A stretch of 64,000 nucleotides of DNA, taken from assembly GCA_947177225.1 (NCBI GenBank), contig CAMWTS010000003.1:1-64000 (forward strand), read 5' to 3'. The position numbers and the translations under genes were made by a program. Source of the DNA: an uncultured Alistipes sp. (GTDB taxonomy: Bacteria; Bacteroidota; Bacteroidia; Bacteroidales; Rikenellaceae). A model generated the notes under the pieces. It had not been told where the DNA came from, did no database searches, and worked only from the letters and a program-made list of their open reading frames with translations. This document shows positions 9,510 through 17,924 of this stretch, in pieces; the first letter of the stretch is position 1, and the number at the start of each line of letters is the position of its first letter.

Positions 9510-11237
9510 ATGTGCAAATTAAGACATATTACCGCCGATGAACGCCTTGCCTTGCAGGCGGGCGGATCGATGGCCGAGTGCTGGGACACGATCCTGGTGA
9601 GCGAGGATTTCTCTGTGCAGCAGGTGTCGCGCAGCCGTTTCGAAGGGCGTGTGGAGATAGGCCGGGGAGCCGTTGTCATCGACTCGTGCGTGGCCGATTA
9701 CCGCATAGGTGCCGATGCCGTCGTGGAGTCGGTGGGACGCATGGAGTGTCGTCGCCGAACGACGTTCGGCAACGGCGTGCGTGTCGCGACGATCAACGAG
9801 AACGGCGGCCGCGAGGTGGCTATCTTCGATCGCATGAGTGCACAGACGGCATATGTGGCGGCGGTTTATCGTCATCGTCCCGAAGCCGTTGCGGCACTCA
9901 CGCGCATGGTCGACGCCTATGCCGAGAGTCGCGCCGACCGAATGGGCGAAGTGGGCGACGGTGCGCGCATATCGGGCGTGAAGTTCATGCGCGAGGTGCG
10001 TGTGGGCAGCCGTGCCACGATCGAGGGTGCATCGTGGCTGGTCGAGGGTACCGTGGGCGATGATGCCCGCGTGGGAGTCGACGTCAAGGCCGAGGAGTTC
10101 ATATTCGATACCGGTTCGCATGTGGGCGGCGGAGCCACTGTCGAACGCTGTTTCGTGGGTGAGGCGTGTATCCTCGACAAGGGATTTACGGCTGTCGACT
10201 CGCTGTTCTTCGCCAATTCCCATTGTGAGAACGGCGAAGCGGCCGCCATATTCGCCGGCCCCTATACCGTGTCGCACCACAAGTCGTCGCTGCTGATTGC
10301 CGGCATATTCTCGTTTTTCAACGCCGGCAGCGGTTCCAATCAATCCAACCATCTGTTCAAGAGCGGTGCCGTGCATCAGTCGGTTCACCCTCGCGGCTGC
10401 AAGTTCGGCAGCGGAGCATATATAATGTCGCCGGCAATCGAGGGACCTTTTACTGTCGTCATAGGCCACCATTCGCGCCATCACGACACTCGTGAGATGC
10501 CGTTTTCATATCTTATCGAGAGCGACAATGCCTCGATGCTGATGCCGGGACTCAATCTGACGAGTTACGGCACGGTGCGCGACATAGACAAGTGGCGCAA
10601 GCGCGACCGCCGAAAGGTGTGCCGCGATCGTGTCAACTTCGAGGAGTTCAATCCGTTTCTTACCGGCAAGATGGCGCGCGGCGTCGATGCGCTCAACTCC
10701 CTGCGCGACGGCGACCCCGATGCCTCGCTGTATCACTACAATCGAACCACGATAAAATCGACCATGCTCGCCCGCGGCATAAAGCTCTACAATCGCGCCA
10801 TAGCCGCTTCGCTGGGCGAGATGCTGCGTGCCGGTACACCGAGTGCCGATGGCGCAGGGTGCGGAGAGTGGGTCGACGTGGCCGGTCAATATATTACGCG
10901 GACTGCGGTCGAAGCTCTGCTGTGCGACTTGGAGAGCGGCGCAATAGAGCGTGTGGAGCAGATCGACGAACGCTTTGCCGCATTTGCCGCAGGTTATTCG
11001 TCGTATGCCTACGATTATGCCTACGGCTTCCTCCACTCGCTGCTGGGACATCTGCCCTCGCAGCAGGAGGTTGACGAGACTGTCGCCGCGGCCGAAAATA
11101 TAGTCCGCTCCATGCGCGAGCAGACCGAGGCCGATCGCCGTCGCGATTGCAGCGACGATATGTCGATAGGCTACGGCTACGACTACTCCTCGGACGAGGA
11201 GCGGCGTGCCGATTACAAGAACGTTCGCGGTCTTTGA
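9510..11237 (+). CDS. DUF4954 family protein, predicted left-handed beta-helix
   Basis: The protein has 575 residues from ATG 9510. The frame extends upstream to 9204, but that part overlaps the kinase gene out of frame and is not likely translated. The middle (about residues 45-330) has hexapeptide-like periodicity (IGRGAVVIDSCV, VGDDARVGVDV, GGGATVERCFVGE), typical of left-handed beta-helix acyltransferase and nucleotidyltransferase folds. The C-terminal half is helical, rich in Arg, Tyr and Asp. I recognise DUF4954 by overall resemblance. The biochemical role is unknown. Whether it belongs functionally to the kinase/vWA neighbours is open. Confidence 0.8.
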   Translation: MCKLRHITADERLALQAGGSMAECWDTILVSEDFSVQQVSRSRFEGRVEIGRGAVVIDSCVADYRIGADAVVESVGRMECRRRTTFGNGVRVATINENGGREVAIFDRMSAQTAYVAAVYRHRPEAVAALTRMVDAYAESRADRMGEVGDGARISGVKFMREVRVGSRATIEGASWLVEGTVGDDARVGVDVKAEEFIFDTGSHVGGGATVERCFVGEACILDKGFTAVDSLFFANSHCENGEAAAIFAGPYTVSHHKSSLLIAGIFSFFNAGSGSNQSNHLFKSGAVHQSVHPRGCKFGSGAYIMSPAIEGPFTVVIGHHSRHHDTREMPFSYLIESDNASMLMPGLNLTSYGTVRDIDKWRKRDRRKVCRDRVNFEEFNPFLTGKMARGVDALNSLRDGDPDASLYHYNRTTIKSTMLARGIKLYNRAIAASLGEMLRAGTPSADGAGCGEWVDVAGQYITRTAVEALLCDLESGAIERVEQIDERFAAFAAGYSSYAYDYAYGFLHSLLGHLPSQQEVDETVAAAENIVRSMREQTEADRRRDCSDDMSIGYGYDYSSDEERRADYKNVRGL

Positions 11238-11325
11238 CCGTTACGATAACCCGACCGTTGCGCCTGATCCGGTGGGCATACCGAGTTGCTTCGGTCCTGC
11301 CGTGTCGGAAAACGGTATATGAACA

Positions 11326-12201
11326 ATGAATGATATGTACACCCGTCCCATAACCCATATCGACCGTACGCTGTTTCTGTTTGCCATCGACTGCTCGGGT
11401 TCGATGCGGGAGACGATACGCTTCAACAACATCTCGATGTCGAAAGCCGAGGCTGTGGCGTTGGTCACCAACTACATGATCGACGAGCTGGTGGAGCGTG
11501 CGCGCCGTCACGACGGTGTACGCAACTATTACGACATAGGTGTAATAGGGTATTCGGGCGAGGGTGTGCGCTCGATGTTGCCGCAGAGTGGCGACGGAGA
11601 GTATGTCGTGGCAGTCGACAGGCTTGTCTTGAATACGCCTGCCGTGTGCCGCACTGATTTCGATCAGCGGCTGCCCGATGGCCGGCAGACGATAGCATCG
11701 TTCGACCTGCATCGCTGGATCGAACCTCTCAGCACAGGCCTTACTCCCATGTACGAAGCTCTGATCGAGGTGCGCGACACGCTGCGCCGCTGGTGTCTGC
11801 GTCCGGAGAATGCTGCGAGCTTTCCACCCGTGGTGTTTAACATAACCGACGGCGAGAGCAGCGACGGCAGTTGTGAGGAGCTGTGCGATATGGCCTCGCA
11901 GATACGCCGCACGGGTACTTCCGACGGTGAAACGCTCCTTATCAATATACATCTGTCGACCGACTCGGCTCGCGGCAGCATCATATTCCCGTCGAGCGAG
12001 GAGGCTTGCGGCGAGGATCGGTATTCGCGTCTGCTGTATGATATGGCGAGCACGATGCCGGCCGTGTTCGACGATGCCATACGTTCGTCGGTGGGCGGCG
12101 TATCGCTGCCGCCATACAGGGGTATGGCCTATAACGCATCGGTGGCTCAGCTGCTTACTGTGCTCGATATCGGCTCGCGGAGCGTCAGCAATATATTTTG
12201 A
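11326..12201 (+). CDS. von Willebrand factor type A (vWA) domain protein
   Basis: The 291-residue protein is almost entirely one vWA domain. All parts of the metal-ion-dependent adhesion site are present: DCSGS at residues 22-26, Thr140 in the GLTPMYEAL segment and Asp175 in NITDGES. There is no signal peptide or membrane segment, so it is probably cytoplasmic, like TerY-type vWA proteins that work with kinases and phosphatases. Its stop codon lies 20 bp before the next gene, which carries a degenerate kinase-like domain. That order, with the active kinase upstream, suggests a phospho-signalling or scaffold module. No PP2C phosphatase gene is seen nearby. Confidence 0.85.
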   Translation: MNDMYTRPITHIDRTLFLFAIDCSGSMRETIRFNNISMSKAEAVALVTNYMIDELVERARRHDGVRNYYDIGVIGYSGEGVRSMLPQSGDGEYVVAVDRLVLNTPAVCRTDFDQRLPDGRQTIASFDLHRWIEPLSTGLTPMYEALIEVRDTLRRWCLRPENAASFPPVVFNITDGESSDGSCEELCDMASQIRRTGTSDGETLLINIHLSTDSARGSIIFPSSEEACGEDRYSRLLYDMASTMPAVFDDAIRSSVGGVSLPPYRGMAYNASVAQLLTVLDIGSRSVSNIF

Positions 12202-12221
12202 CCAAGAGTGGAGGAGACTTT

Positions 12222-13205
12222 ATGAACATCTGTACGATAGTGGAGTTTCGAGGTGCCGTCGACGAGCCTTGCCGCCGATTGCGGCAGCTGGCCGATGCGT
12301 GCCGTGCCGATCAGAGCGGTTTGTGCCGTTCGACGCTCTTCGCCGAGTGCCGCATGGTGTGGCGCGGCAGTCAGTGGCTGCTGCATGCCCCGATAGCACT
12401 GCGCTCGATGGAGTATGCCGAGCGTGCTGCGATGAGGTTGCGTTCGCTTGTCTCCGATCCGCTCGGCAGCTATCGCATACTGCGCGACGAGATCGTCGTC
12501 GATGCCGCGACGGGAGCTGCATGCGATGCCGTCGTTGAACCACTGCCTGCCGCACAGACCCTTTCGCAAGCTGTCGCAGGTATGGATTCACGGCGTCTGC
12601 TCGATTCGGTGGAGAGACTGCGCCGCCGGCTGCAACGTCTCGACATCAGCCACAACAACCTCTCGCCCGACAACATCGTGGTCGATGCCTTCGGTGAACT
12701 GCACCCCATACGTCTGCACTATGTCACTGCCGGTTTCGGCGGCGACTGCGAGACTCTGACGCGATTGGAGAGCTATGTCGCCGAGCATGCGCTCGATGCC
12801 GGCGGCTGCCTGCACGACACATCGGCCGTATACCGTGCCGGACGCGACGCCGGTGCGGCGGAGTATTCGTGGGCGGGCAACATGTTCGAAGACCGTGTGC
12901 GTGTGCGCACCGGCAGCGGATATGGCTTTGTCGACGGCGACAACCGCGAGGTGGTGGCTCCGAGATACTTTTGGGCAGATGACTTCCGTGAGGGGCGTGC
13001 TGCGGTGCAGGACTTCGATTCGCACATGGGACTTATCGACAAGAACGGCCGTGAGGTGATCGCCCCGCTCTACGATATCGTGGAGTATGATGCCGATACC
13101 GGCATCTCATGGGTGTGCCTCGACTCGCTGTGGGCGAAGTTCGACTATGCCGGCAAGCGCACGAGCGAGTGGCTGCCGCGCGAAGATTGCGATATCGAAT
13201 TGTAA
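12222..13205 (+). CDS. Kinase-like (probable pseudokinase) protein with WG repeats
   Basis: The protein has 327 residues from ATG 12222, chosen because GGAGGA at 12210-12215 lies six bases upstream. An earlier TTG at 12198 overlaps the vWA gene. Residues 144-151 read HNNLSPDN, aligning with the catalytic loop HGDLKPEN of the kinase at 8287 at the same residue number, but the catalytic Asp is Asn and the Lys is Ser. A DFG-like motif is not visible. Residues about 233-310 hold two WG-repeat-like units (YGFVDGDNREVVAP and MGLIDKNGREVIAP). It is probably a catalytically dead paralogue acting as adaptor or regulator. This reading is inference. Confidence 0.75.
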   Translation: MNICTIVEFRGAVDEPCRRLRQLADACRADQSGLCRSTLFAECRMVWRGSQWLLHAPIALRSMEYAERAAMRLRSLVSDPLGSYRILRDEIVVDAATGAACDAVVEPLPAAQTLSQAVAGMDSRRLLDSVERLRRRLQRLDISHNNLSPDNIVVDAFGELHPIRLHYVTAGFGGDCETLTRLESYVAEHALDAGGCLHDTSAVYRAGRDAGAAEYSWAGNMFEDRVRVRTGSGYGFVDGDNREVVAPRYFWADDFREGRAAVQDFDSHMGLIDKNGREVIAPLYDIVEYDADTGISWVCLDSLWAKFDYAGKRTSEWLPREDCDIEL

Positions 13206-13236
13206 ACGGAAATATTAATATAAACAGCTTTATACT

Positions 13237-14163
13237 ATGGAAAAAGTAAGATGTCTTATCATCGGCAGCGGCCCGGCGGGCTTCACGGCTGCCATATACG
13301 CTTCGCGTGCCAACCTCTCGCCCATACTCTACGAAGGTATCGAGCCGGGGGGACAGCTCACCACGACCACTCAGATCGAGAACTTTCCGGGTTATCCCGA
13401 GGGTATCGGCGGTGTGGAGATGATGGAGGATCTGCGCCGTCAGGCTATGCGTTTCGGTGCCCACGTGCGTCGCGGTATCATCACCTCTGTCGATCTTCGT
13501 CAGCGCCCGTTCCGTATAACGGTCGACAACGAGCATGAGATCGAGGCCGAGTCGCTGATCGTGGCCACAGGTGCGTCGGCACGCTATCTGGGTCTGGAAT
13601 CGGAGAACCGTTTTCGCGGTATGGGTGTCAGCGCATGCGCTACGTGCGACGGCTTCTTCTATCGCCGCAAGGACGTGGCTGTCGTCGGCGGCGGCGATAC
13701 GGCATGCGAGGAGGCTACATATCTGGCATCGTTGTGCCGTCAGGTCTATATGATCGTCCGCAAGCCCTACCTGCGTGCATCGAAGGCGATGCAGGAGCGA
13801 GTGTTTGCAACCGAGAACATCAAGGTGCTGTTCGAACAGAACACGGCCGAGGTGTTGGGCGACGACAATGGCGTGACGGGAGCGCGCCTGCGCCACAGCA
13901 CGACGGGCGAAGAGACCGAGATCGCTATCGACGGCTTCTTCCTCGCCATCGGTCATCACCCCAATACCGAGCTGTTCAAGGGACAGTTGGAGCTTGACGA
14001 CGAGGGCTATATCAAGGTGTGGGGAGCATCGTCGAAGACCAGCGTCGAAGGTGTTTTCGCTGCGGGCGACGTGAAGGATCCGTCGTATCGTCAGGCCATT
14101 ACGGCTGCCGGTTCGGGCTGTATTGCGGCTCTGGACTGCGAACGCTTCCTTCTGGCACAATAG
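13237..14163 (+). CDS. trxB: Thioredoxin reductase
   Basis: The 308-residue flavoprotein has the FAD-binding GSGPAG near the N-terminus, the redox-active CATC at residues 134-137, an NADPH-binding VVGGGDTACEEA segment, and the C-terminal FAD motif FAAGDVKD. It reduces thioredoxin with NADPH in the cytoplasm. The length and motif order are typical of the low-molecular-weight bacterial enzyme. It follows the WG protein by 31 bp but is probably a housekeeping gene unrelated to that cluster. Confidence 0.96.
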   Translation: MEKVRCLIIGSGPAGFTAAIYASRANLSPILYEGIEPGGQLTTTTQIENFPGYPEGIGGVEMMEDLRRQAMRFGAHVRRGIITSVDLRQRPFRITVDNEHEIEAESLIVATGASARYLGLESENRFRGMGVSACATCDGFFYRRKDVAVVGGGDTACEEATYLASLCRQVYMIVRKPYLRASKAMQERVFATENIKVLFEQNTAEVLGDDNGVTGARLRHSTTGEETEIAIDGFFLAIGHHPNTELFKGQLELDDEGYIKVWGASSKTSVEGVFAAGDVKDPSYRQAITAAGSGCIAALDCERFLLAQ

Positions 14164-14192
14164 ATTGAGAACTTATTGGATACCAAATGATT

Positions 14193-14603
14193 ATGAAACG
14201 TTATATTGTCATGATACTCTGCTCGCTGCTGCTTACGGCATGCGGCGTGTCGCTCTCCTACGTGGGCAAGTCGTATGCTCCGGTTGATACGATCGATCTG
14301 TGGTTCGACTGGCGCGATGTGCCGTTCGACTACGAGACTATGGGCTACGCAGATGCCTCGCCGGGTGTGTTCGGCTCGATCGAAAACGCTCAGGCGGCCA
14401 TCGAGCGTCGTGCGCGCGAGGCCGGTGCCGATGCCGTGGTGTTCGAGGGCGTGCGAAGAGATGTCTCGGAACCTACATACAAGACAACGGAGAAGAGCGA
14501 GAAGGGTGTCGACGGTTCGGTGACGCGTACCTCCACTACGACCAAAGAGCAGAATGTGTCGCACACGCTCATGGCAACGTTTATCAAATATAAACGGCAC
14601 TGA
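14193..14603 (+). CDS. Small predicted lipoprotein of unknown function
   Basis: From ATG 14193 the protein has 136 residues (ATG 14187 would add two). It begins with a lipoprotein signal peptide ending in the lipobox LLTAC, so Cys17 is the likely lipidated residue. The mature part contains an Ala-rich helix (ENAQAAIERRAREAGADAVVFEG) that resembles the short lipoproteins with YbjQ- or DUF4156-like folds, and a Thr/Lys-rich stretch follows. No function can be assigned. It sits between trxB and rnz with short gaps. Confidence 0.75.
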   Translation: MKRYIVMILCSLLLTACGVSLSYVGKSYAPVDTIDLWFDWRDVPFDYETMGYADASPGVFGSIENAQAAIERRAREAGADAVVFEGVRRDVSEPTYKTTEKSEKGVDGSVTRTSTTTKEQNVSHTLMATFIKYKRH

Positions 14604-14607
14604 CGAT

Positions 14608-15531
14608 TTGAGCTTTACGGTAACCATACTCGGTAACTCGTCGGCCAAACCCACGGCCGGCAGCCACCCCTCGGCACAGGCGGTCAACTTCAACGAGCAG
14701 TATTATCTGGTCGATGCCGGCGAAGGTGTGCAGCAGCAGTTGGTGCGCAATGGCATCAATCCTCTGCGGCTGCGCGGGGTCTTCATCTCGCATCTGCATG
14801 GCGACCACGTCTACGGATTGTTTCCGCTCATAGCCACCCTCGGCCTGTACGGCAAGCGCACGCCGCTCGACGTCTACGCCCCAGCGCCGCTGGGTGAGGT
14901 GTTGGAGTGCCACAAACGCTATTTTGCGGCCGATCTGCCCTACGAGGTGGTGTGGCACAGAGTCGATACTACGCATCACGAGCTTGTATTCGAGAACAAT
15001 ACGCTCGAAGTGTGGAGTCTGCCGTTGCGTCACCGCGTGCCCACGTCGGGCTACCTGTTTCGTGAGAAGACTCCGCCGCTCAATGTCGAGAAGTACAAAA
15101 TAGAGAAATACGGGCTCGACATCAGACAGATCGTGGCTGCCAAGCGCGGCGAGGACGTGACTCTTCCCACGGGCGAGGTGATTCCCAATGCCGAACTGAC
15201 CTACCTGCCTCATCGTCCGCGGTCGTATGCCTACTGCTCCGATACCAACTTCTCGGCGCGACTTGCCGAGATGGTGCGAGGCGTTGACCTGCTCTACCAC
15301 GAGACCACATACGCCGATGCGGAGCGCCGTCAGGCTCGCGACCGTGGTCACTCCACCACCTTGGAGGCGGCAGAGACGGCTCTGCGTGCCGGTGCCGGAC
15401 GCCTCATCATCGGGCACTTCTCATCGCGATACAAGGATCGCGATATGCTGCTTGCGGAGTGTCGCAGCCGTTTTACCGAGACCTACATAGCCCGTGAGGG
15501 TGAAAAATTCGAAATAGTTCAGAGAAGATGA
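14608..15531 (+). CDS. rnz: Ribonuclease Z
   Basis: I place the start at TTG 14608, giving LSFTVTILGNSSA at the N-terminus. Family members begin two or three residues before this strand, and the only in-frame ATG (14554) lies inside the preceding lipoprotein gene. The 307-residue protein has the MBL zinc motif SHLHGDH, HRVPTSGY, a PHRPRSYAYCSDT strand with the Asp ligand and a late GHFSSRY histidine. The enzyme trims tRNA 3' trailers as a dimer in the cytoplasm. The last bases overlap the next start codon (ATGA), implying coupled translation. Confidence 0.9.
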   Translation: MSFTVTILGNSSAKPTAGSHPSAQAVNFNEQYYLVDAGEGVQQQLVRNGINPLRLRGVFISHLHGDHVYGLFPLIATLGLYGKRTPLDVYAPAPLGEVLECHKRYFAADLPYEVVWHRVDTTHHELVFENNTLEVWSLPLRHRVPTSGYLFREKTPPLNVEKYKIEKYGLDIRQIVAAKRGEDVTLPTGEVIPNAELTYLPHRPRSYAYCSDTNFSARLAEMVRGVDLLYHETTYADAERRQARDRGHSTTLEAAETALRAGAGRLIIGHFSSRYKDRDMLLAECRSRFTETYIAREGEKFEIVQRR

Positions 15532-16262
15532 CAAAGGCCGAAATACAACTCATACGTTCGCTGTCTGACAAACGTGCGCGCGACGAGCACTCGCTGTTTG
15601 TCGCCGAAGGAGAGAAACTCGTCGATGAGATACGCTCGTCTAATTTGCATATCAGGAAGATATACACCTCTGTCGACCGCTCGTCGTGGCCGGAGGCCGA
15701 GCATGTGACCGCCAAAGAGATGGAGCGAATATCTATGCTCAAAACACCTTCGACGACGCTTGCCGTCATTGAGAAACCGCGTCATACGCTCGATCGCCTC
15801 GCCCGGGCTTCGCAGTTGACACTGGCTCTTGACGGTGTGCAGAATCCGGGCAATCTGGGCACCATAATCCGTTTGGCCGACTGGTGGGGCATAAGCGACG
15901 TGATTTGTTCCGAGGATTGTGCCGACTGCTTCAATCCCAAGGTGGTGCAGGCCACCATGGGTGCCATATTGCGTGTCAGGGTGCACTACACCGATCTCGA
16001 TGCACTGCTTGCTTCGGCCTCTGCCGACGGCATTGCCGTCTACGGGACGTTTCTCGACGGCGACAACATCTACTCCGCCGATCTTACCTCCTCGGGCATC
16101 ATTGTCATGGGCAACGAGGGGCGTGGCATTACCGCTGCGTGTGCCAGCCGCGTCACTCGCCGACTCTTCATTCCTCCCTATCCCATGGATCGTCGGGGTT
16201 CCGAATCGCTCAACGTAGCCATTGCCACAGCGGTGGTATGTTCGGAGTTTCGTCGCAGGTGA
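15528..16262 (+). CDS. TrmH/SpoU-family RNA 2'-O-methyltransferase
   Basis: The 244-residue protein has an N-terminal substrate-binding region (SLFVAEGEKLVDEI) and a C-terminal SPOUT knot with the family motifs LDGVQNPGNLGTIIR, IVMGNEGRGI and a terminal SLNVAIATAVVC. It would use S-adenosylmethionine to methylate a ribose in rRNA or tRNA. Which site is modified cannot be told. It overlaps rnz by 4 bp. Repeat-rich intergenic DNA begins immediately after its stop codon. Confidence 0.92.
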   Translation: MTKAEIQLIRSLSDKRARDEHSLFVAEGEKLVDEIRSSNLHIRKIYTSVDRSSWPEAEHVTAKEMERISMLKTPSTTLAVIEKPRHTLDRLARASQLTLALDGVQNPGNLGTIIRLADWWGISDVICSEDCADCFNPKVVQATMGAILRVRVHYTDLDALLASASADGIAVYGTFLDGDNIYSADLTSSGIIVMGNEGRGITAACASRVTRRLFIPPYPMDRRGSESLNVAIATAVVCSEFRRR

Positions 16263-16264
16263 TA

Positions 16265-16842
16265 TTTTTCGTGAAAAGCGGCATTCTTCTTCCGCGCCTT
16301 GTCGTTCGCCAATGGGCAGTACATCAAGTACAGCCCATCGTCTCACTCCTGCGTTGCGTTGCATAATACCGCTTTTGACGAAAAATCTTTTTCTTTTCCG
16401 TGAAAAGACGTCATTTACTGCGCCTCGCTCAATAGTCCGAATAGGCAGTACGTCAAGTACAGCCTATCCGGGCTATTTTCGTTGCGGCTTGTAACTAACG
16501 CCTTTTGACGAAAAAGGGGGGCTTGGTTTGTTTTCCGTGAAAAACGGCATTCTGCTTCCGCGCCTTGTCGCTCGCCAATTGGCAGTACGGCAAGTACAGC
16601 CTATCCGTCCTCACATCGTTTGCGTTGCAACTAACTGCTTTTGATGAAAAAGGGGTTTGTGGTTCTTGGGCTGTTTTCCGTGAAAATCGGCATTCTGCTT
16701 CCGCGCGCTCGTTCGTTAAGAATAGGCAGTACGCCAGTACAGCCTATCCGGCCTCATGTCGTTTGCGTTCATTTCATGCACTTTTTCTCGCCGCGGCAAA
16801 GCTGAAATGAATTTCGCTTTGTTCGTCCGGCTTAACGAAAAA
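16265..16842. repeat. Four copies of a long imperfect palindromic repeat (family A)
   Basis: Copies lie at about 16265-16385, 16395-16515, 16530-16651 and 16673-16842. Each starts with TTTTCCGTGAAAA or TTTTTCGTGAAAAG, has a central hairpin of the type ATAGGCAGTAC-n-GTACAGCCTAT (an 11-bp stem with one A-A mismatch), and ends with an inverted arm like CTTTTGACGAAAAA. A typical unit is about 120 bp. Similar units are at 17769-17890, 33249-33373 and 62271-62398. They carry no ORF and resemble MITE- or REP-like dispersed elements. Confidence 0.8.
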
Positions 16843-17215
16843 GCTGCAACTAACCTCAATTTAGTTTAAGGAATAGTATTGATTATTATCAATATACTTA
16901 CTTGCGGCTGTACTAATTTCGTGCTATTTGGGCAATTCGCAGAAAACGAACAGAAACGGTTTATAGATAATTTGCGGTCGTCAACTTTATTTGCCTTGTT
17001 TTTCTTCTTTCATTGGTCGATAATGTGGAAGAGATCAGGGCTGGTGAAAAGAAAAAAAACTGATAGAAGCATTTCTCTTTTGCCCTGCATATATTTATAG
17101 ATTTGGTGCAGTATAGATGTATATGCCTAAGACTGAACCAAACCTCAAATATCTTTCTTAAAAAAAACGCGATGACTATGCGCCGTATATAGCCGATTTG
17201 TTGTAACTTTAAGTT
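16843..17215. other. AT-rich intergenic stretch
   Basis: This stretch is clearly more AT-rich than the housekeeping DNA around it. A 73-codon frame at 16879-17100 has no recognisable domain and is probably chance. No promoter matching the phylum consensus is clear. A TAACTTTA near 17201 lies close to the next start codon but lacks a matching -33 box. Confidence 0.5.
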
Positions 17216-17698
17216 ATGAAAAAGCAAGTAGTTTTTAGCTCTTACTGCTGGATTGTTTCAGCATTGTCAACAGCCCTTATGTGCGGCGTATTCATTTATG
17301 CGCTTAAACAACCCGATAACGAATTGGCAGTGTGGAGTTTGGGAGGAGCGATTGTTATACTGTTCCTGTTCACCTTATGCTTCATGCCATTATCCATTTC
17401 ATTGGACAATGGAAGTCTGAACATTAACAGGCCGCTGAAAATCAAATCCATTCCATTGACAGATATTTCGGAGGTAAGAATGTGCCCTCCGACAATGGGG
17501 ACAATTCGTATCTTTGGCAGTGGCGGCTGGTTCGGTTGGTACGGCTGGTTCAAGGAAAAAGATCTCGGCAAGTACTTTGCCTACTACGGCAAAGCCTCCG
17601 ACTGTTTCTTGGTCACTCTTAAAGACGGAAGTAAATATATGCTTGGTTGCAAAGATGCTCCTGAAATGGTTGCCACAATTCAAGGGAAACTGAAATAA
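17216..17698 (+). CDS. Predicted membrane protein with a PH-like domain
   Basis: The 160-residue protein has two predicted transmembrane helices at about residues 8-30 and 40-62, followed by a soluble beta-rich part (LDNGSLNINRPLKIKSIPLTDISEV, then SDCFLVTLKDGSKYMLGCKDAPEMV) that resembles small bacterial PH-like domains. The topology suggests a cytoplasmic-facing domain. The gene is AT-rich compared with its neighbours and sits between two clusters of dispersed repeats, which suggests it was acquired. Function unknown. Confidence 0.75.
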   Translation: MKKQVVFSSYCWIVSALSTALMCGVFIYALKQPDNELAVWSLGGAIVILFLFTLCFMPLSISLDNGSLNINRPLKIKSIPLTDISEVRMCPPTMGTIRIFGSGGWFGWYGWFKEKDLGKYFAYYGKASDCFLVTLKDGSKYMLGCKDAPEMVATIQGKLK

Positions 17699-17728
17699 GC
17701 GCATTCTTACTCCGCATACATACTCCAT

Positions 17729-17890
17729 AACTGCTTTTGATGAAAAAGGGGGTTGTGGTTCTTGGGTTGTTTTCCGTGAAAACACCGCACCTGCGTCCTC
17801 TCTTTGTCGCTCAGCAATAGGAAGTACACCCAGTACGTCCTATCGCTTCGCTCTGTCAGAGAGTTGCATCTGTGGCGTTTTGACGAAAAA
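17729..17890. repeat. Family A palindromic repeat plus a detached arm
   Basis: A complete unit at 17769-17890 (TTTTCCGTGAAAA to TTTTGACGAAAAA) has a diverged central hairpin AGGAAGTAC-n-GTACGTCCT. An isolated right arm, CTGCTTTTGATGAAAAAGG, lies at about 17730-17749. The rest of the gap up to 17925 shows nothing else. Confidence 0.7.
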
Positions 17891-17924
17891 GGGGTTGGTG
17901 GTTTTTGGTGTGCGATTTCCATTG

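Noticed and set aside
16879..17100. 73-codon frame in AT-rich spacer
   Set aside because: No start signals, no similarity to a known family, low-complexity Phe run.
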